From assembly GCA_003993805.1 (NCBI GenBank), contig RSEF01000017.1, forward strand, positions 9,169,939-9,233,938: 64,000 nt of DNA, given 5' to 3'. The position numbers and the translations under genes are program-made. Source of the stretch: Himantopus leucocephalus. Its lineage: Eukaryota > Chordata > Aves > Charadriiformes > Recurvirostridae. The notes under the pieces are model-generated. The model was not told the DNA's origin and made no database searches. It saw nothing but the letters and a program-made list of their open reading frames with translations. Numbering within the stretch: the first letter of the stretch is position 1; every line of letters starts with the position of its first letter. Positions 22,426 to 34,015 of the stretch are shown here, one piece after another.

Positions 22426-25400
22426 GGGTTCTGAGCCAACTGGACTCAGTGGGAGTCCTTTGAAAGTCCTCTCCTATGCCCTGAGCAGGCCCTGGACTCG
22501 GCTTGTACTGAGAATATTCATGGGGAAGGATTTACTTGAAGGAATGTTTTGCGGAAGAAGCAGATTTTCAGAGCGTGTTGATAGGAAGTGATTACCGACC
22601 TCATAAATAAGAGCATTTGCACTGGCAGGGGTGAATTAAGTGAAGAGTGCATTAGGAGCACGGGTCATCCAAAGCCAAAACCCAAGGAAGAGAGTCTTTT
22701 AACTCCGAGAAATTGCTCACACGCTATCAATCCTCCCAGATATTTTAGCTTACAGTTGCCTGGGTGAGCTGCTTGCAACGTGAAGTGATGTGGCAGGAGG
22801 GAGCAGAGGCCGTGTAGCCGGTGGGGTGCCGGGATTTTTTGCACGTAGGGGTAAATATTAAAGCTCTGCAGGTGCTGGAAGAGTGGGAGCAGTCGGGGAA
22901 GTCCCCACTTCAGCGTGCTGCTGCCCGGGAGGTGGGGATGGACCGTGACAGCCAGAGCACCCCGGGGACGGGCCCCTTCTTCTGCACTGGGCTGCTTCAG
23001 CTGCTCACGCTGTTTGATTGCTCTCCTGGCCTTCCCTTCGCATCAGCTGTGCCAAACGTTGAGTGGAACCATCTGATAAAAGCTGGAAGTGTATCAAAGA
23101 TGTGATTTGAACACAGTAATTTAGTCCTCATCTGCAGTCCAGAATCACCATCTGCTCAACGTGTCCTGCCCTGGTTCTTCACCGCTCGGTGAGGACCGCG
23201 TACAGCATCCCCCAGCTTCGTCTTTCGCTCTGGTTATAAAATGAGCTCAGAAACCTGATTCTCCTCTCACTCTGGTGTAAGGTTTTGGACTTTTATTGAT
23301 GTTAGAAGAGGAGAAATGAACCCACAAGTTGTTGCACAGCTCATGGAAATATCAGAAAATGGTCAGGGCCCCAGAGGGATTATTTTATGGGGAAGAATTA
23401 GAGCCTGGATATATAGCTTGGCTCAGAGAGGTGAGCTAGAGAAATGGACACGATAGCAGCCTGGAAGGGTTTCGAGGGTGTGAGCACAAAGGACGGGGAT
23501 GAAATATGTGGGATGGTACAAGGACGTATGACTTGGAGCAAAGGAATGATATGGAAGAGGGAAGGACTGTGCGTTATGAGGTGAGCGAGATCAGCCCGTG
23601 GCCCAGTTTCACTCTGTTGCCATGAAAAACTGGAAAATATGGATTTTCAATTTAACTAATTGCTTCATTTATTTTGTTGAAGTGCCATTAAACATGAGCG
23701 GGTTTTGCCAGCTGGTTTGGGGACTTTCAGAACAACCATAGACAGTTTTTGTGCATTATCCCTCTTTACAGCATCAGGCATTGCGCAGTTTTGGGAGCTT
23801 AAGGGTCCTCTCACTAAAAGTAAATGCAGATATTAAGCCAGGGGATATGCAAAATTTATTGAGTTTTCCACAATAAATTGGTAAGAAGACAGGATCCATA
23901 CTCTAAAAGATTTTAGTCTTCAACGTGTGTGACTGTGGGATCTCATCTATTTTTCATCTTTGACTACACAAATCTCTATTGGCGTATAAAAAGAACTCTC
24001 TGAGAATGGCTATATTTTATCTTAGCCGAGAGTTATTCATTAAAAAACCCTCTGCATATTCTTACGTCATGCACTGGGAAGCTACTACTAATTAGGGACA
24101 GATGAATCAATTCAGATAAAATTAAATCCTGTTTCAACTTTTGCCCTAGTTTCCAAGTGACTCCTTCCCTGCAGTTTGCAGGAGCCTGCCTGGAGTGCTC
24201 GCCTTGCTCTTCCCATGGCTTAGGTTGTGTTTTGGTGGCTCTGGTTTGCAGGCTCAGGCCTTGGCTTCTTCGGAAATACGGGCACTGGGATGCTTTCTGT
24301 CCTGCTTAAATGAAAGCAAAAAGAAGAGCTGTGCATACTGCTTAGCAAGGAAACCTCAGACTGAATACGCCTCAAGGGGACATGAATATAAACTAAAGCT
24401 TTACTTTCCCGCAAAAAAAAACGGAATTTACATTAATCAAAAACCTCTTAAGAGATTTCCAACCCAGTTTTACAGACTCGAGGAGCTTTGCAGACAGAGG
24501 ATTCCCACCGGCCGGGTCTCCGCTGGGTCGCAGTCTCTGCTGGCATCTCTCTTCTGCCTCAGCAGGGCAGACAGAATGTCTAAGGGCAAAAGGCAGCGCT
24601 GCGCTAATCGAACTGGTTCTCCTGCTGATCCCCGCCAAAGCACCTCGCTCGGTGGTTTCTTCATCACATCTAATCACCTGTGGTCAAAGGAGCGTGTGCC
24701 TACAGAACGACATCCAAGGGAAAACTTGGCGCGTCAACATAAGTACATTTACTGCTGATTTATAATCAGGCATGTAAGCGGAAAATCAGGTTTGCGGTGT
24801 TCGGATAGACACCAGCATTTTTCGCCTTAGCCAAGCTGAACCCCCAGACTTTCTGAAATCCATTTATCACTGTCCTCCCAATCTCCTTGGGAACAGCCCT
24901 GCAGCAAGCAGAGGATAATTCTGTATTCTGCAAACTTTCCTCACCAGCTGCTAAATCCAGGGAAAGCTTCTCCAGTCACTTCCCTGACCAGGATTTGCTC
25001 TTCCACAAATCCGTCGATAAAATACCAACAGCAATCTTTCCTTTCGGACAGAGGGTTGAGGAGTCCTCACTAACAACGAGCCCCAGTGACAGTCCCACGG
25101 CAAATCAGTGCTTGAGTCAGGCTTCTAGTTTTACAAGACGGTTTCCAACAAATTCATTTTCTAGCAGGGAAAACTTGATATTTTTCCCAGAAAAACATAT
25201 GCAAATCTCATTTCTCTGTTTCTTGCTAAAACATTCAGTTTTGCTGCGTCATCCTCCTCAGAGCGTTAACAGCTTGGATGTTTTCTGGGACAGAAAGGTG
25301 AAGAGAAAGATTCAGAGGAAGAACATATATATGTATACGTCCTGATGTACACGTTAGCCAACTCTTGACTAGTGTGTTGTTCACAACCAGGATGACTCAC

Positions 25401-26192
25401 AAACTCATATGGCCGACATATTTCCTGCCCCGGCATCCTCCCTGCCTCTGGTTAGAGAGAGCTTTTGGGGGGCTTTCCATTGTTTTTGCTATTGGCTGAA
25501 GTTTCCAGCTGAGGAAGATATTAAATCCTCAATTTCCAGCACGCTCCCCTCTGGGCTGAGCAGAAAGGCCCTCCCCACCCTCAGAAAGTGACTCCCCCTC
25601 ATTTTGGACCACGGGGTCCTGCCTCTTGGCAGGGTTTTGCTCCCCAGGGCATGGCCACAAGTGTGACCCCCGTCCCGAAGCGTAGCCCCGACCACGTTTC
25701 AGCTCCAGGCATCAGAGAGCATTTCCCCAGGGCTGGGAGGGTGCCCGCCTGATCCAGACCACAGCAGCCCTTGGGGGAATCTCTTTCACCAGCTTTCATG
25801 AGCCCTTCAACCTCTTTCTGCTGTAGATCTCACGGAGCCCACCCCACGACACCCCATTTTCCATCACGGGTGCGTCGCCGCGGGCAAGAGGCCGGGCTGG
25901 GCGGCGGGGGAGGGCTGCTGAAGCTGGCGTTTGGTGCAGATGATCCCCCAGGCTTCCCCGCAGACTGGCACGGCATTGCCCGTGGCTGTTTGAGACAAGA
26001 TTGACAGCCTTCAAATTTATTTTGGAAGCCACCTCGCAAACGTAAAGAACAAACAGCAGGAGGCCGCTGGGTTCATCCTTGCATCATTCGCAACTCAGCC
26101 GCCACAAGCCGAAGGGTTCCGCTGTAGATGTACAGGGAAGGGGCCAGAGATGTTTTCGGCAGCTTTCTACTTCCCATCTCATTTGCAACATA
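22426..26192. other. Non-coding stretch with AT-rich section
   Basis: No gene is recognised. The section at 23610-24150 is AT-rich and unique, with repeated AATTTAAC/TAATTG and TTAAATC-type words, and resembles the other AT-rich blocks. An ATGCAAAT octamer lies at 25199-25206. The 187-codon plus-strand frame at 24195-24758 has no recognisable domain. A small CpG-dense spot lies near 25860-25920. Confidence 0.45.
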
Positions 26193-26203
26193 NTTGCAAC
26201 ATA
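26183..26203 (+). repeat. 10-bp duplication at single-N contig join
   Basis: TTGCAACATA occurs immediately before and immediately after the N at 26193. This is the same contig-overlap signature seen at 1387, 4978 and 22304. Confidence 0.8.
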
Positions 26204-26376
26204 TGCTGTTTAGGTCTGACTTTAGTGCTGGAGCTCTCCTGCTCCTCCAAATGGGCTCTGTTTTTTGTAGGGAAAGCAAGAAGGCTTCCAGCTACCATGA
26301 GCTCACGCCAAGTCTCCAAACAAATCTGTTTGAAGGTTCCTGGTCTGGTAGTGATTAGTCGAAGATGGGGGGTGGG

Positions 26377-26400
26377 TAAGAGAGAGAGAGAAAGAAAGGA
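26377..26400 (+). repeat. (GA)n-rich simple repeat
   Basis: AGAGAGAGAGAAAGAAAGGA, a short purine microsatellite followed by an A-run. Confidence 0.85.
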
Positions 26401-28339
26401 AAAAAAATCAAGATAAGAAAACCTTTCTTGAAGAAATACTGTATTGCGCTTATTTAGGTTTTTATTTTATGAACTCACTGAGCTCTCATGGTGTGTTCAT
26501 CTCCAATTTGTCTGCGGTAAACAACATGCTTTTCAACAAGGCAAGAAGATACTGAAGCTTGTTTCAGGCTGTCGCCAAAGTTTTCATTCTTGTGCGTGGC
26601 CTCGAAGATCATCAGCGAACACCCATTCCCCAGGCACGGTGCTGCAGCCAAGAGGGAATGTGCTGGAGGACACCACATCCATCGACCCATGTCGACAGGC
26701 CGACACGTTCCTGGGGAAATGTCCAGCAAGTGGGCTCGAAGAGCTCCGGCTATGAATTAAATCGAAATCAAAACAGCCTCTACAAAAGATCTTGGCTTCC
26801 TTATTGGTGAGTCAAGTGGAAGAGCACAAGGAGCACGTGGGAATGTGGCCACTGCAACAGCATTTAATTCATTCTGCTGATGCTTCTTTGCACAAAGAGC
26901 CTCCCATGAAAAGGAGTGCAGCAAGCTGGGATTCGCAGCCTCGATTCCTGCCGTGGCAGTTAACAGCTTTTTACGCTGCTGTAGGGAAGAAATCCAGCCT
27001 CCAGGTTTCTAGTTCGATTGTCTCCAGGAGAGGCACGGCCACAGCTCGTTACCTGCACCTTCCCCTCTCGCTGGCTCCAGAGACGTGGGAATCGACTCCC
27101 AGCCACTGTTAAAGCCATCGGAGGGGACGGTTCAGCGCCGGGGCAGCACGCTGCGGCTCCAGGGCTGTTGCAGCCTCCTGTCTCGGATGCTACCAAAGCG
27201 AAGCTCAAAATTTCCATCCATCCCTCCAAGCTCTGCTCCCTCGTTAGGGGTCTGATGCTCCACCTCTGCTCCGAGCCTGGCTTCAAACCACTGTTTTAAA
27301 GAGTGGTTGAGGAGAGCTCCAGCTTGTCCTTCTGTCTGGGTAGTTTTGCTGGTTTGGAAGGATGTTGCTGCCATGTACCTCATCCCCAAACCACAGCATC
27401 CCGCGGTGATGCTGAGGAGAGGCAGCGGGCCGTTTCCCTGCCGTGCCCAGAGGACACAGGGCTGACCCTTCCACACTCACACCCAGACGCTCGCACCACG
27501 CTCACATCCGAGCGCTCAGGAGTAGAGCCTGGAAGGTGAATTTTGTCATGGTCCCTGCAGAGAAAGCTGGTCTACTTCTGAGGGAGGCCTTAGGGCCATC
27601 CCCACCACCTGTAGGTCCTCCAGCCAGTATTTGCATGGAACAGGAACATTTCTTCTCCTCCATCACTACTTACAGCTGTGGGGAGCACACAGGGCGCTGC
27701 AGAGAGATGGGGAATACATAGGGTTAAAAGCAGCCCTGGCTCCAGTGAAAGTGATTGCAAAACCCCGGTGAAGCAATTTTCCCACCATCACCAGTTCTTT
27801 CTTCCCAGAAAGGTGCAGGACATGACGGGAAGTTACAGTCAGAGCTGGGCAAATAGTGCAGATATGTTATTATGAATACGTGCTGGCCTTTCTGTAGCAA
27901 ATGCAGTCCTCCTGTGGCCGTGCCTTGCAGCTTTGTTTTTGTGAAAACTCCAGGGAGCTAATTTAAAAAGCAGGTGTGTTCACCAAAAAAAAATGACATT
28001 CTGGACCTGTTGCTGGTCCTGTTAGCTGGGACGTGGAAGGTAGGACCAGGAAACCTTTGAGAAAGGCATAGACTGATCAAGTCAGGGCAAAGCTATCATT
28101 CATCGCAGCAGAGCCACGATTTTACCTCTGAACTTGCTTCTAGCTCCCCCCCGACCCGCTCTAGAGAAATCAGTTGCCCTATTTTTGGTTAAGGCTACAG
28201 GCTCCCCCGCAAACACGGGCTCCATAATTTAGGCAGAACACATTGGAAGTTGACCTGCAGGTGCAAGGAAAAACGTTAATAAACCTATTGTGTCACTCCA
28301 GAAGAGAAACAGAAACAAAACCTAAACCAGCTGCAGTTT

Positions 28340-28500
28340 GGGAAGTCGCTTATGAAAAATTTTGCAGAGCAGAAGTGTTTGCAGAAGCATTCTGAGTAAT
28401 GCAAATGATTAAGAAATTAGAGTTGTCTTTCCTGAGACAACACAGAAATTAATGCATAAACTAATGGGAGTTTGGGGAGAACTTTTTAATCATTTTTACA
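28340..28500. other. AT-rich block with octamer motif
   Basis: It contains ATGCAAAT (28399-28406) followed directly by GATTAAG, and then several AATTA/TTAAT cores (for example 'gaaattaatgcataaacta'). There is no repeat or coding signature. It is similar in character to the blocks at 13.9 and 18.9 kb and is a possible regulatory element. Confidence 0.28.
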
Positions 28501-30180
28501 ATCACCTGTGCGCTGACAACAGCTTCTGCTCTGCGGTGTCTTTGCTGTTCTTCATACCAGAGTCACTGGGAAAAAAAACTGTGTTAGTGCTGATGTTAGT
28601 ATGCCGCTGACGGGGGATGAGAGTGTAAGAGGAAGGCTCTGGGCAGCTAACGCATTTATTCAGGATGAATAAGCCCCTTGTGGTAAACAGAGCTCCCTAA
28701 TCTCCCTCTCTCGTGGTGTAACTACTCCGATGGTATCAGATCTTTGCTATAGCCGGCAATTTTTCCTACCAATTACCCGCCAGTTACAGTCCATCTCCCT
28801 CTGAAATAACAGGCAGGTCATTAATGTCAAATTCCAATAGGATGATAAGGGAATTTATTGCCGAGATGATCACTGAAGCCGCAGTGATGAATGGGCTCAG
28901 AAGGATTTTAGGGTATTATTTCCCAGCCTTCACCAGCCAGTTATCTCCTGCGCTCGGCATTTTGTGTCCGTAGCTTGTAGGCTGGTTCCTCTGTGGCTTT
29001 TCAGTTTGCTTTCAGGGGGTTATTTCTGTGCAAGGATGCGCCCGTTTCTCCAGGCTCTATTTTTGTTACAGCTCTTCTTGTTCAGGAAACAAGACAACGA
29101 CAATTAGACCCGTGATAGGGGTGATGCTTTTGATTGGTTTTGTTGTACTTGGCACCCTGTCAGCAGACCGGGCTATGATGAAGAAGGTGCACGTTTAAGG
29201 TACTTTAATCATTGCTGAAGTGCCGTGTAGTGTGTTAAAATGAGCTGCTTTGCTTTTGAAGCTGGTGAGGAGATGCAGTTTGAAGATCGGCTCCCCACTG
29301 GTGTTCAGCTCCAAGATTTAGGTTGTTCGGCATCCCTTCCTAGAAATGAGCATCGCAGCTTTGTCTGAAGCTTTTTAATAGCAGAGATGGATCAAAGAGA
29401 AAGATTCCCAGCTGCAGCCCAATCAATCTGGGGCACAGGCAGGTGGTAAAGCAGGTTATCATCTGAAAGGCTGGTCCGGTCCATGGTACAGTTTGGGCTT
29501 TTTAATGACCCCAGCCATCAGGAGCAGCAAAAAGGAACAGCCACTCTCCTTCACCCAACCCAATTTAGACCAGTGGCCAGTAGCAAGAAGCAAAGCAGAA
29601 CAAGGGAAATCCCTAGATTGCTATTTCTGGTGAAGAGGAGGAAGAAGCTGATCCCTTTTAGCAGCCCTAGTAAGCCTGAAAACCTACCAGAAAGCCCCAG
29701 CAGATCTTCACACACAGTTCTTCTCTCCAAGACAAACCCTTCAGTGTCCTTTTCTCATTAGTATCTTCCGCTGGATCGCTCTGCAGGAGCGATGTGATGT
29801 ACAAAGCAGTCACTGCCCTCTCATAGCAGCCTTAGCACACACAGCCGCTAACAGTGGTGCGTGCCTGCCGTGGAGCAACGGAAGAAAAATATAGCTGAGG
29901 ACACAGGTTTACGGTTTGTTTTTGCAAAAACATGATCTTTTTAGAATTTGGAACTGTACCCTGATGGTGTCCTAACAAGGAAGGGCAGGGGGCACTTCCC
30001 AGGGATTATAACCAGCTGGAAGATTTAACCCTGGCTGTTTTTCTCATTCCCAGAGATACGATCAGGGCTAACATGCCTTTTTGTTATTATAAGCTATGTG
30101 GATTTTTCTTTTTGGGCAGATAAAGATAATTTCCCAATAGAAAGTACTGCCCCTTTCCCTAGCTCTGACTTTGGTGAAGC

Positions 30181-30406
30181 ATAGAATCACAGAACCGTAG
30201 AATGGCTTAGGTTGGAAGGGACCTTGAAGATCATCCAGTGCCACCCCCCTGCCCTGGGCAGGGACACCTCCCACCAGCCCAGGTTGCTCCAAGCCCCGTC
30301 CAACCTGGCCTTGAACACCTCCAGGGATGGGGCAGCCACAGCTTCTCGGGGCAACCTGCGCCAGGGGCTCACCGCCCTCAGAGTAAAAAATTTCTTCCTA
30401 ATATCA
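30181..30406 (-). mobile_element. CR1 LINE fragment
   Basis: The plus strand begins ATAGAATCACAGAACCGTAG and follows the same landmarks as the copy at 20634 ('gccctgggcagggacacctc', 'gccttgaacacctccaggg', 'caacctgcgccaggggctc'). It ends at 'aaaatttcttcctaatatc', where other copies continue. It is about 225 bp long, minus strand and 5'-truncated. At its truncated edge a 17-bp sequence is repeated (30390-30406 and 30415-30431) around a palindrome. Confidence 0.95.
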
Positions 30407-30431
30407 TGCATGATATTTCTTCCTAATATCA
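30390..30431 (+). repeat. 17-bp direct repeat around a 16-bp palindrome
   Basis: ATTTCTTCCTAATATCA occurs at 30390-30406 and again, perfectly, at 30415-30431. The palindrome ATATCATGCATGATAT lies at 30401-30416 between and partly within the copies. It sits at the 5'-truncated end of the CR1 copy. It may be a template-switch or repair scar made at insertion, or a later slippage duplication. Confidence 0.85.
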
Positions 30432-30961
30432 AGCATGGTGCTGTTCTTGGCGGGTGCTCTGCCTGCCAGCACAGCCAGGCCTTGCAGCTCTGCCAAAGCA
30501 CGAGCTGGGGTTTGTAGAGCTGCTCAAAGTTATCCGATGTTATGGTGGGAAGGAACAGGAATTAGATGCGGCTTTTATTTTTAGCTATAGTTTTGCTGCT
30601 TTTTGCTTTTGCCTCTGCAGGTGGGTAGGTAAGAGGCAGGGCAAGCCACGTCCAATGAAAAGCTCCCCCAAATCTGTCTAAAGTCAAAACAATTCAGAAA
30701 GAAACGTCACTCTGGAAAAGACACATTTCTAAAAGAGTAAAGACCCTCCTGTTCCAAAGAGCAAGGCAAATTCAAGCCTTTATGATTGAGGAAGCAACAG
30801 CGCTTCTGGAAATCTCCCTGCATGTTACAAGGAGCAAATGTAAAGCAAAGAAATGGCATCTCAGCATCGTTCCCGTCAGAAACCCACCCCAGGTACTGGG
30901 AGAGCTGGAGGGAACGACCACCATCCCGCTCCGGTGGTCTCTACCTCCCACCTGGCTACTA
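30432..30961. other. Non-coding stretch
   Basis: Unique sequence between the CR1 copy and a MIR-like relic; nothing recognised. Confidence 0.5.
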
Positions 30962-31045
30962 GGTGGTTTTGGATGAGTCAATTCATCTCTTTGTGCTCAT
31001 GTTTTCCCCCTATAAAGTAGAGATCTTGATCTCCTATAGCTCTGC
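30962..31045 (+). mobile_element. MIR-like SINE relic
   Basis: The order of words GAGTCAATTCATCTCTTTG, TGCTCATGTTTTCC and TATAAAGTAGAGAT follows the MIR core region, whose consensus reads roughly 'aagtcacttaacctctctg', 'tgcctcagtttcc', 'tgtaaaatggggat'. The match is degraded but runs in the same order and spacing on the plus strand. MIR elements were active before the amniote lineages split, so a heavily decayed copy is expected. A repeat-masking search would settle it. Confidence 0.5.
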
Positions 31046-31908
31046 TCTACATAAAAGGCGGTGGGAGGAGTGCTGCTCTGCCAGGTTCGGCTGGCCCCTG
31101 CTGAAACGCAGGATACTGATGTTTGGAGATCATTAGCCTGATCCCGGCGGGCCTCATCTATATCTCACAGAGAGAAAAGTCCAAGGTGTTTAGAAGCAAG
31201 AGCCCTTGCTAAATTTACATGGAGGAGCAGTTTAAACTACATTTAAAATTGAGCAGAGGGCAAACGTTTGATCTGTGTTCAGCCTTTCCCCACTTTATTC
31301 TGAAGATAGTCACATTTGGGGATCTGAAGTCTGGATCTAATATATAGCACAGTATTAATAGATGTTGGAAAGGGTTGCTACAAGCTATTACTGAGGCAAA
31401 GTAAAAGAAATCAGATGTTTATATACAATTATGCTATTGTGCAGATCAGTGGCTGGCAGAGAGCAGAGACAGTAAAAAGCAAAAGTGGCTTTTGGCGTTT
31501 GGGGATGGCGTCGAGATGGACAGATAAGAAGATGAAGGCACGAGGGGCTCAGGTTTCCCTGACATCCCTCTTGCAGAGCAGCGCAGGGGAGAAACAAGTC
31601 CCAGCTCTGCCAACTCCTGCTCCGTGAGGACAGGGGGGTTTGCGCTGCTCCCAGTGCCCTGGCCGAGCACCGAGCCATGGGTGGATGTGCAGCATAGGAG
31701 TGTGAAACCAAGCCTTTACCCTGCCCATGGTGACAGCAGTGCCCTGCTGATGGCACGGCCAGCAGACCCTGCTCGGCTCAGGCCAGCACCCAGAGGGGCT
31801 GCTCTGTTCCGCGTCGGCTGCAGCAGCAATAAAACAATCTTCAGAGAGGTTGCTCTACTTCTCCTTTAATCACCTGGCTCTGTAGCCCGCTCTGCAGACA
31901 TTGGGATT
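31046..31908. other. Non-coding stretch
   Basis: The minus-strand frame at 31388-31756 overlaps a plus-strand frame and shows no domain. Nothing else is recognised. Confidence 0.5.
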
Positions 31909-32132
31909 TCACAGAATCACAGGATCACAGAAACTCCTAGGTTGGAAAAGACCTGGAAGATCACCTAGTCCAATCATTAACCTGACACTGACAAGCCCAC
32001 CACTAAACCATGTCCCTGAGCACTATATCTACACGACCCTTAAATACCTCCAGGGATGGGGACTCCACTGCTGCCCTCAGTATTGCGTTCCAATGCCTCA
32101 TGACCCTTTCAGTAAAGAAACTCTTCTTAATA
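31909..32132 (-). mobile_element. CR1 LINE fragment, different subfamily
   Basis: The plus strand starts TCACAGAATCACAGGATCAC and carries 'aaaagacctggaagatcacc', 'tagtccaatcattaacctg' and 'cctccagggatgggga', then 'aaagaaactcttcttaat'. The words in the middle ('cactgacaagcccaccacta', 'aaaccatgtccctgagcac') differ from the other three copies and mark another CR1 subfamily. It is minus strand, and its visible similarity stops exactly at a single N at 32133, so the rest may be missing from the assembly. Confidence 0.93.
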
Positions 32133-32133
32133 N
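32133..32133. other. Single-N contig join at CR1 edge
   Basis: The CR1 match stops here in mid-consensus ('cttcttaata' followed by unrelated sequence). Unresolved CR1 sequence may have been lost at this join. Confidence 0.65.
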
Positions 32134-32290
32134 ACACCTTGCGGGGCGAGACACAAAAAGCTTGTGAAACACCGAAGTAACCGCTGGGCTGTAGTCAGCC
32201 CAAATTTCCAGCAAATCAAAGAAGGTGGTTCATCTCCACCATGATGCTGGGGCTGGCAATACCTTTCTGGCCAAATTGCCCTCTGAAACA

Positions 32291-32390
32291 NNNNNNNNNN
32301 NNNNNNNNNNNNNNNNNNNNNNNNNNNNNNNNNNNNNNNNNNNNNNNNNNNNNNNNNNNNNNNNNNNNNNNNNNNNNNNNNNNNNNNNNN
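32291..32390. other. Assembly gap (100 N)
   Basis: Exactly 100 N, the conventional placeholder for a gap of unknown size. The right edge starts GG followed by an A-run, suggesting that a homopolymer contributed to the break. Anything, including an exon, could be hidden here. Confidence 0.99.
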
Positions 32391-33686
32391 GGAAAAAAAA
32401 AAATACTTGAAGACCCATCTCAGCAGTGATGCTGATCCCAGATCCTGTGGTAATCATCTCAACCACCGGATACTCGCGGGGCTTGATCAGATGCTCAGCA
32501 TTAATTTGGAGAGAGAGAGACTATTCACTTAGAAGAAGAAAGACTGAAACAAATACAAGGGGGAGCTGTAGTCCTCCTGTTTTAGGACACTAACCTCTAA
32601 CGGATGGGAACTTCTCACAGGCAATGAGAGGTCACGGCTGGGGTAGGGTATTGGGTAATGTGGACCATTGGTTTGATCTCTGATCTGCTTAGCAATTGTA
32701 TTAGTCCCTCCCAAATTCCTAAAATTTCATGGTGAAAATATTTTTAGGTTAACATTCAAGCAGGGAATGATTGGCTCCATATTCTGGTAATCTGTGGGAT
32801 AAGGAGCGCAGAGCACCGTCTCATCCCACCGGGTTAGCACAGCCGCCGCCGGGCTCTCCGCTGCTCTTTGGGAGCTATTTAGAAATCATGGAAGTCAATA
32901 AATCTTTGAAGTTATTTTGGGCTGGAACTCAATGATGTTTAATCAGAAGCAGATGCGGATGGAGGTCTTTCCTGGAAGGCTGGTGTGGGGGCAGGCATGT
33001 GGGCTCTAAAATACAGAGAATTTTTATTATTGTTATATGTTAATGTCCGTGCTTTAAAAAATATTTCAGATTTACTTGGATGTGTCATTGGGTGCCTCAC
33101 ACCAACAAGAGGCAACGACTATACATTTCAGAGCTGTTCAAAACCAAGTGAGAACGGGGCTTTGATGAAAACCCCCAAATAATTTGATTTATTTAGGCTA
33201 AATGTTCCTGTAAAGTCTTCTGGATTGGATGGATGTCGTGGATGGACAGCTGGGTGACCAGCAGCGGGCTCCTCCATCCCTGGTGCCCTCAGGCTTTTTT
33301 TCCTCGGGATAAAAACACCATGCTTTTTGGACTGCCTCCAAACCTTCAAAACTGACTTAAGCATTTCTAAAAGTGCTGCCTTCTGGCAAGAAACAGCCTA
33401 CCAGAGCCAGGAGCTGGGATGCCGCCTTCCAGATAAGGTCTGCTGCCCTCATCCCAGCCCCTCCAGGATGGCATCCCTCGCCGCAGCCCTGCCCAAGGCT
33501 CAGAAGATTCCCTGGGCTTCGCTCTCAGGGGTGAGCCAAACGCCACCGTGCATCCACAGCCCTTAAAATCACGTTGGAGTGAAGAGGGAGGGGACACACA
33601 ATCCTATTATCTTTCCTATCCCGTAAGAACCAAAAGGTGAGACAACTCTGCTACGGCTCTGCAGCCAAACCCTTTTCTGTAAGGAG

Positions 33687-33702
33687 CCACCAGAGGGCAT
33701 TA
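33687..33702 (+). promoter_or_regulatory. Consensus CTCF motif, plus orientation
   Basis: CCACCAGAGGGCATTA matches every position of the core CTCF consensus CCASYAGRKGGCR, and the following TTA fits the extended motif. CTCF binds such sites at insulators and loop anchors. The motif faces right, toward the oppositely oriented site at 57623-57637. The motif is seen directly; occupancy is inferred. Confidence 0.55.
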
Positions 33703-33950
33703 GCTTTGTATTTTTCCCTACCCAGAGAAATCCGAGGCAGTTTCTGGATAATGTTCCATTTTCCTATGCCCAAGTGGAACTGTGGGAATGTTAGCTTGTG
33801 AATCCTAAAGCCGTAAGAAGATGGGCTGGCTAATAACGATGAGCCTGACTTTCTTTTCGTTCTTGCAATTCGGCTTTTTAGTCACCTCCGTGGAATACGA
33901 GAAAGGCAGAGAGTGTTCCCTCTGGGTGGGAAAAGAAGATCATTTTGAAA

Positions 33951-34015
33951 ATTAAAAAAAAAAAAATAAAAACCAAAAAACACCAAACAAACAAAACAAA
34001 CCCAAGCCACAACAC
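33951..34015 (+). repeat. A-rich low-complexity tract
   Basis: A long A-run is followed by AAAAC/CAAAC-type units. I see no adjacent retrotransposed gene to which this could be the tail. Confidence 0.8.

Larger units (their letters stand above)
26204..30180. other. Non-coding stretch, no gene recognised
   Basis: The stretch contains a (GA)n-rich tract at about 26377-26400 and GC-richer sequence at 26.8-27.7 kb with several overlapping chance frames. From about 27.9 to 30.1 kb it is AT-richer with almost no open frames. ATTTGCAT, an octamer on the minus strand, is at 27629-27636. Confidence 0.5.

Noticed and set aside
32225..32466. Open frames across the N gap
   Set aside because: Unknown bases were read through as X, so the frames are artefacts of the gap.
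33882..33925. 44-base segment between an acceptor-like and a donor-like site, open as VTSVEYEKGRECSLW
   Set aside because: The segment is very short, the donor is weak, and no partner exon was found. Splice-like pairs at this spacing are expected by chance.
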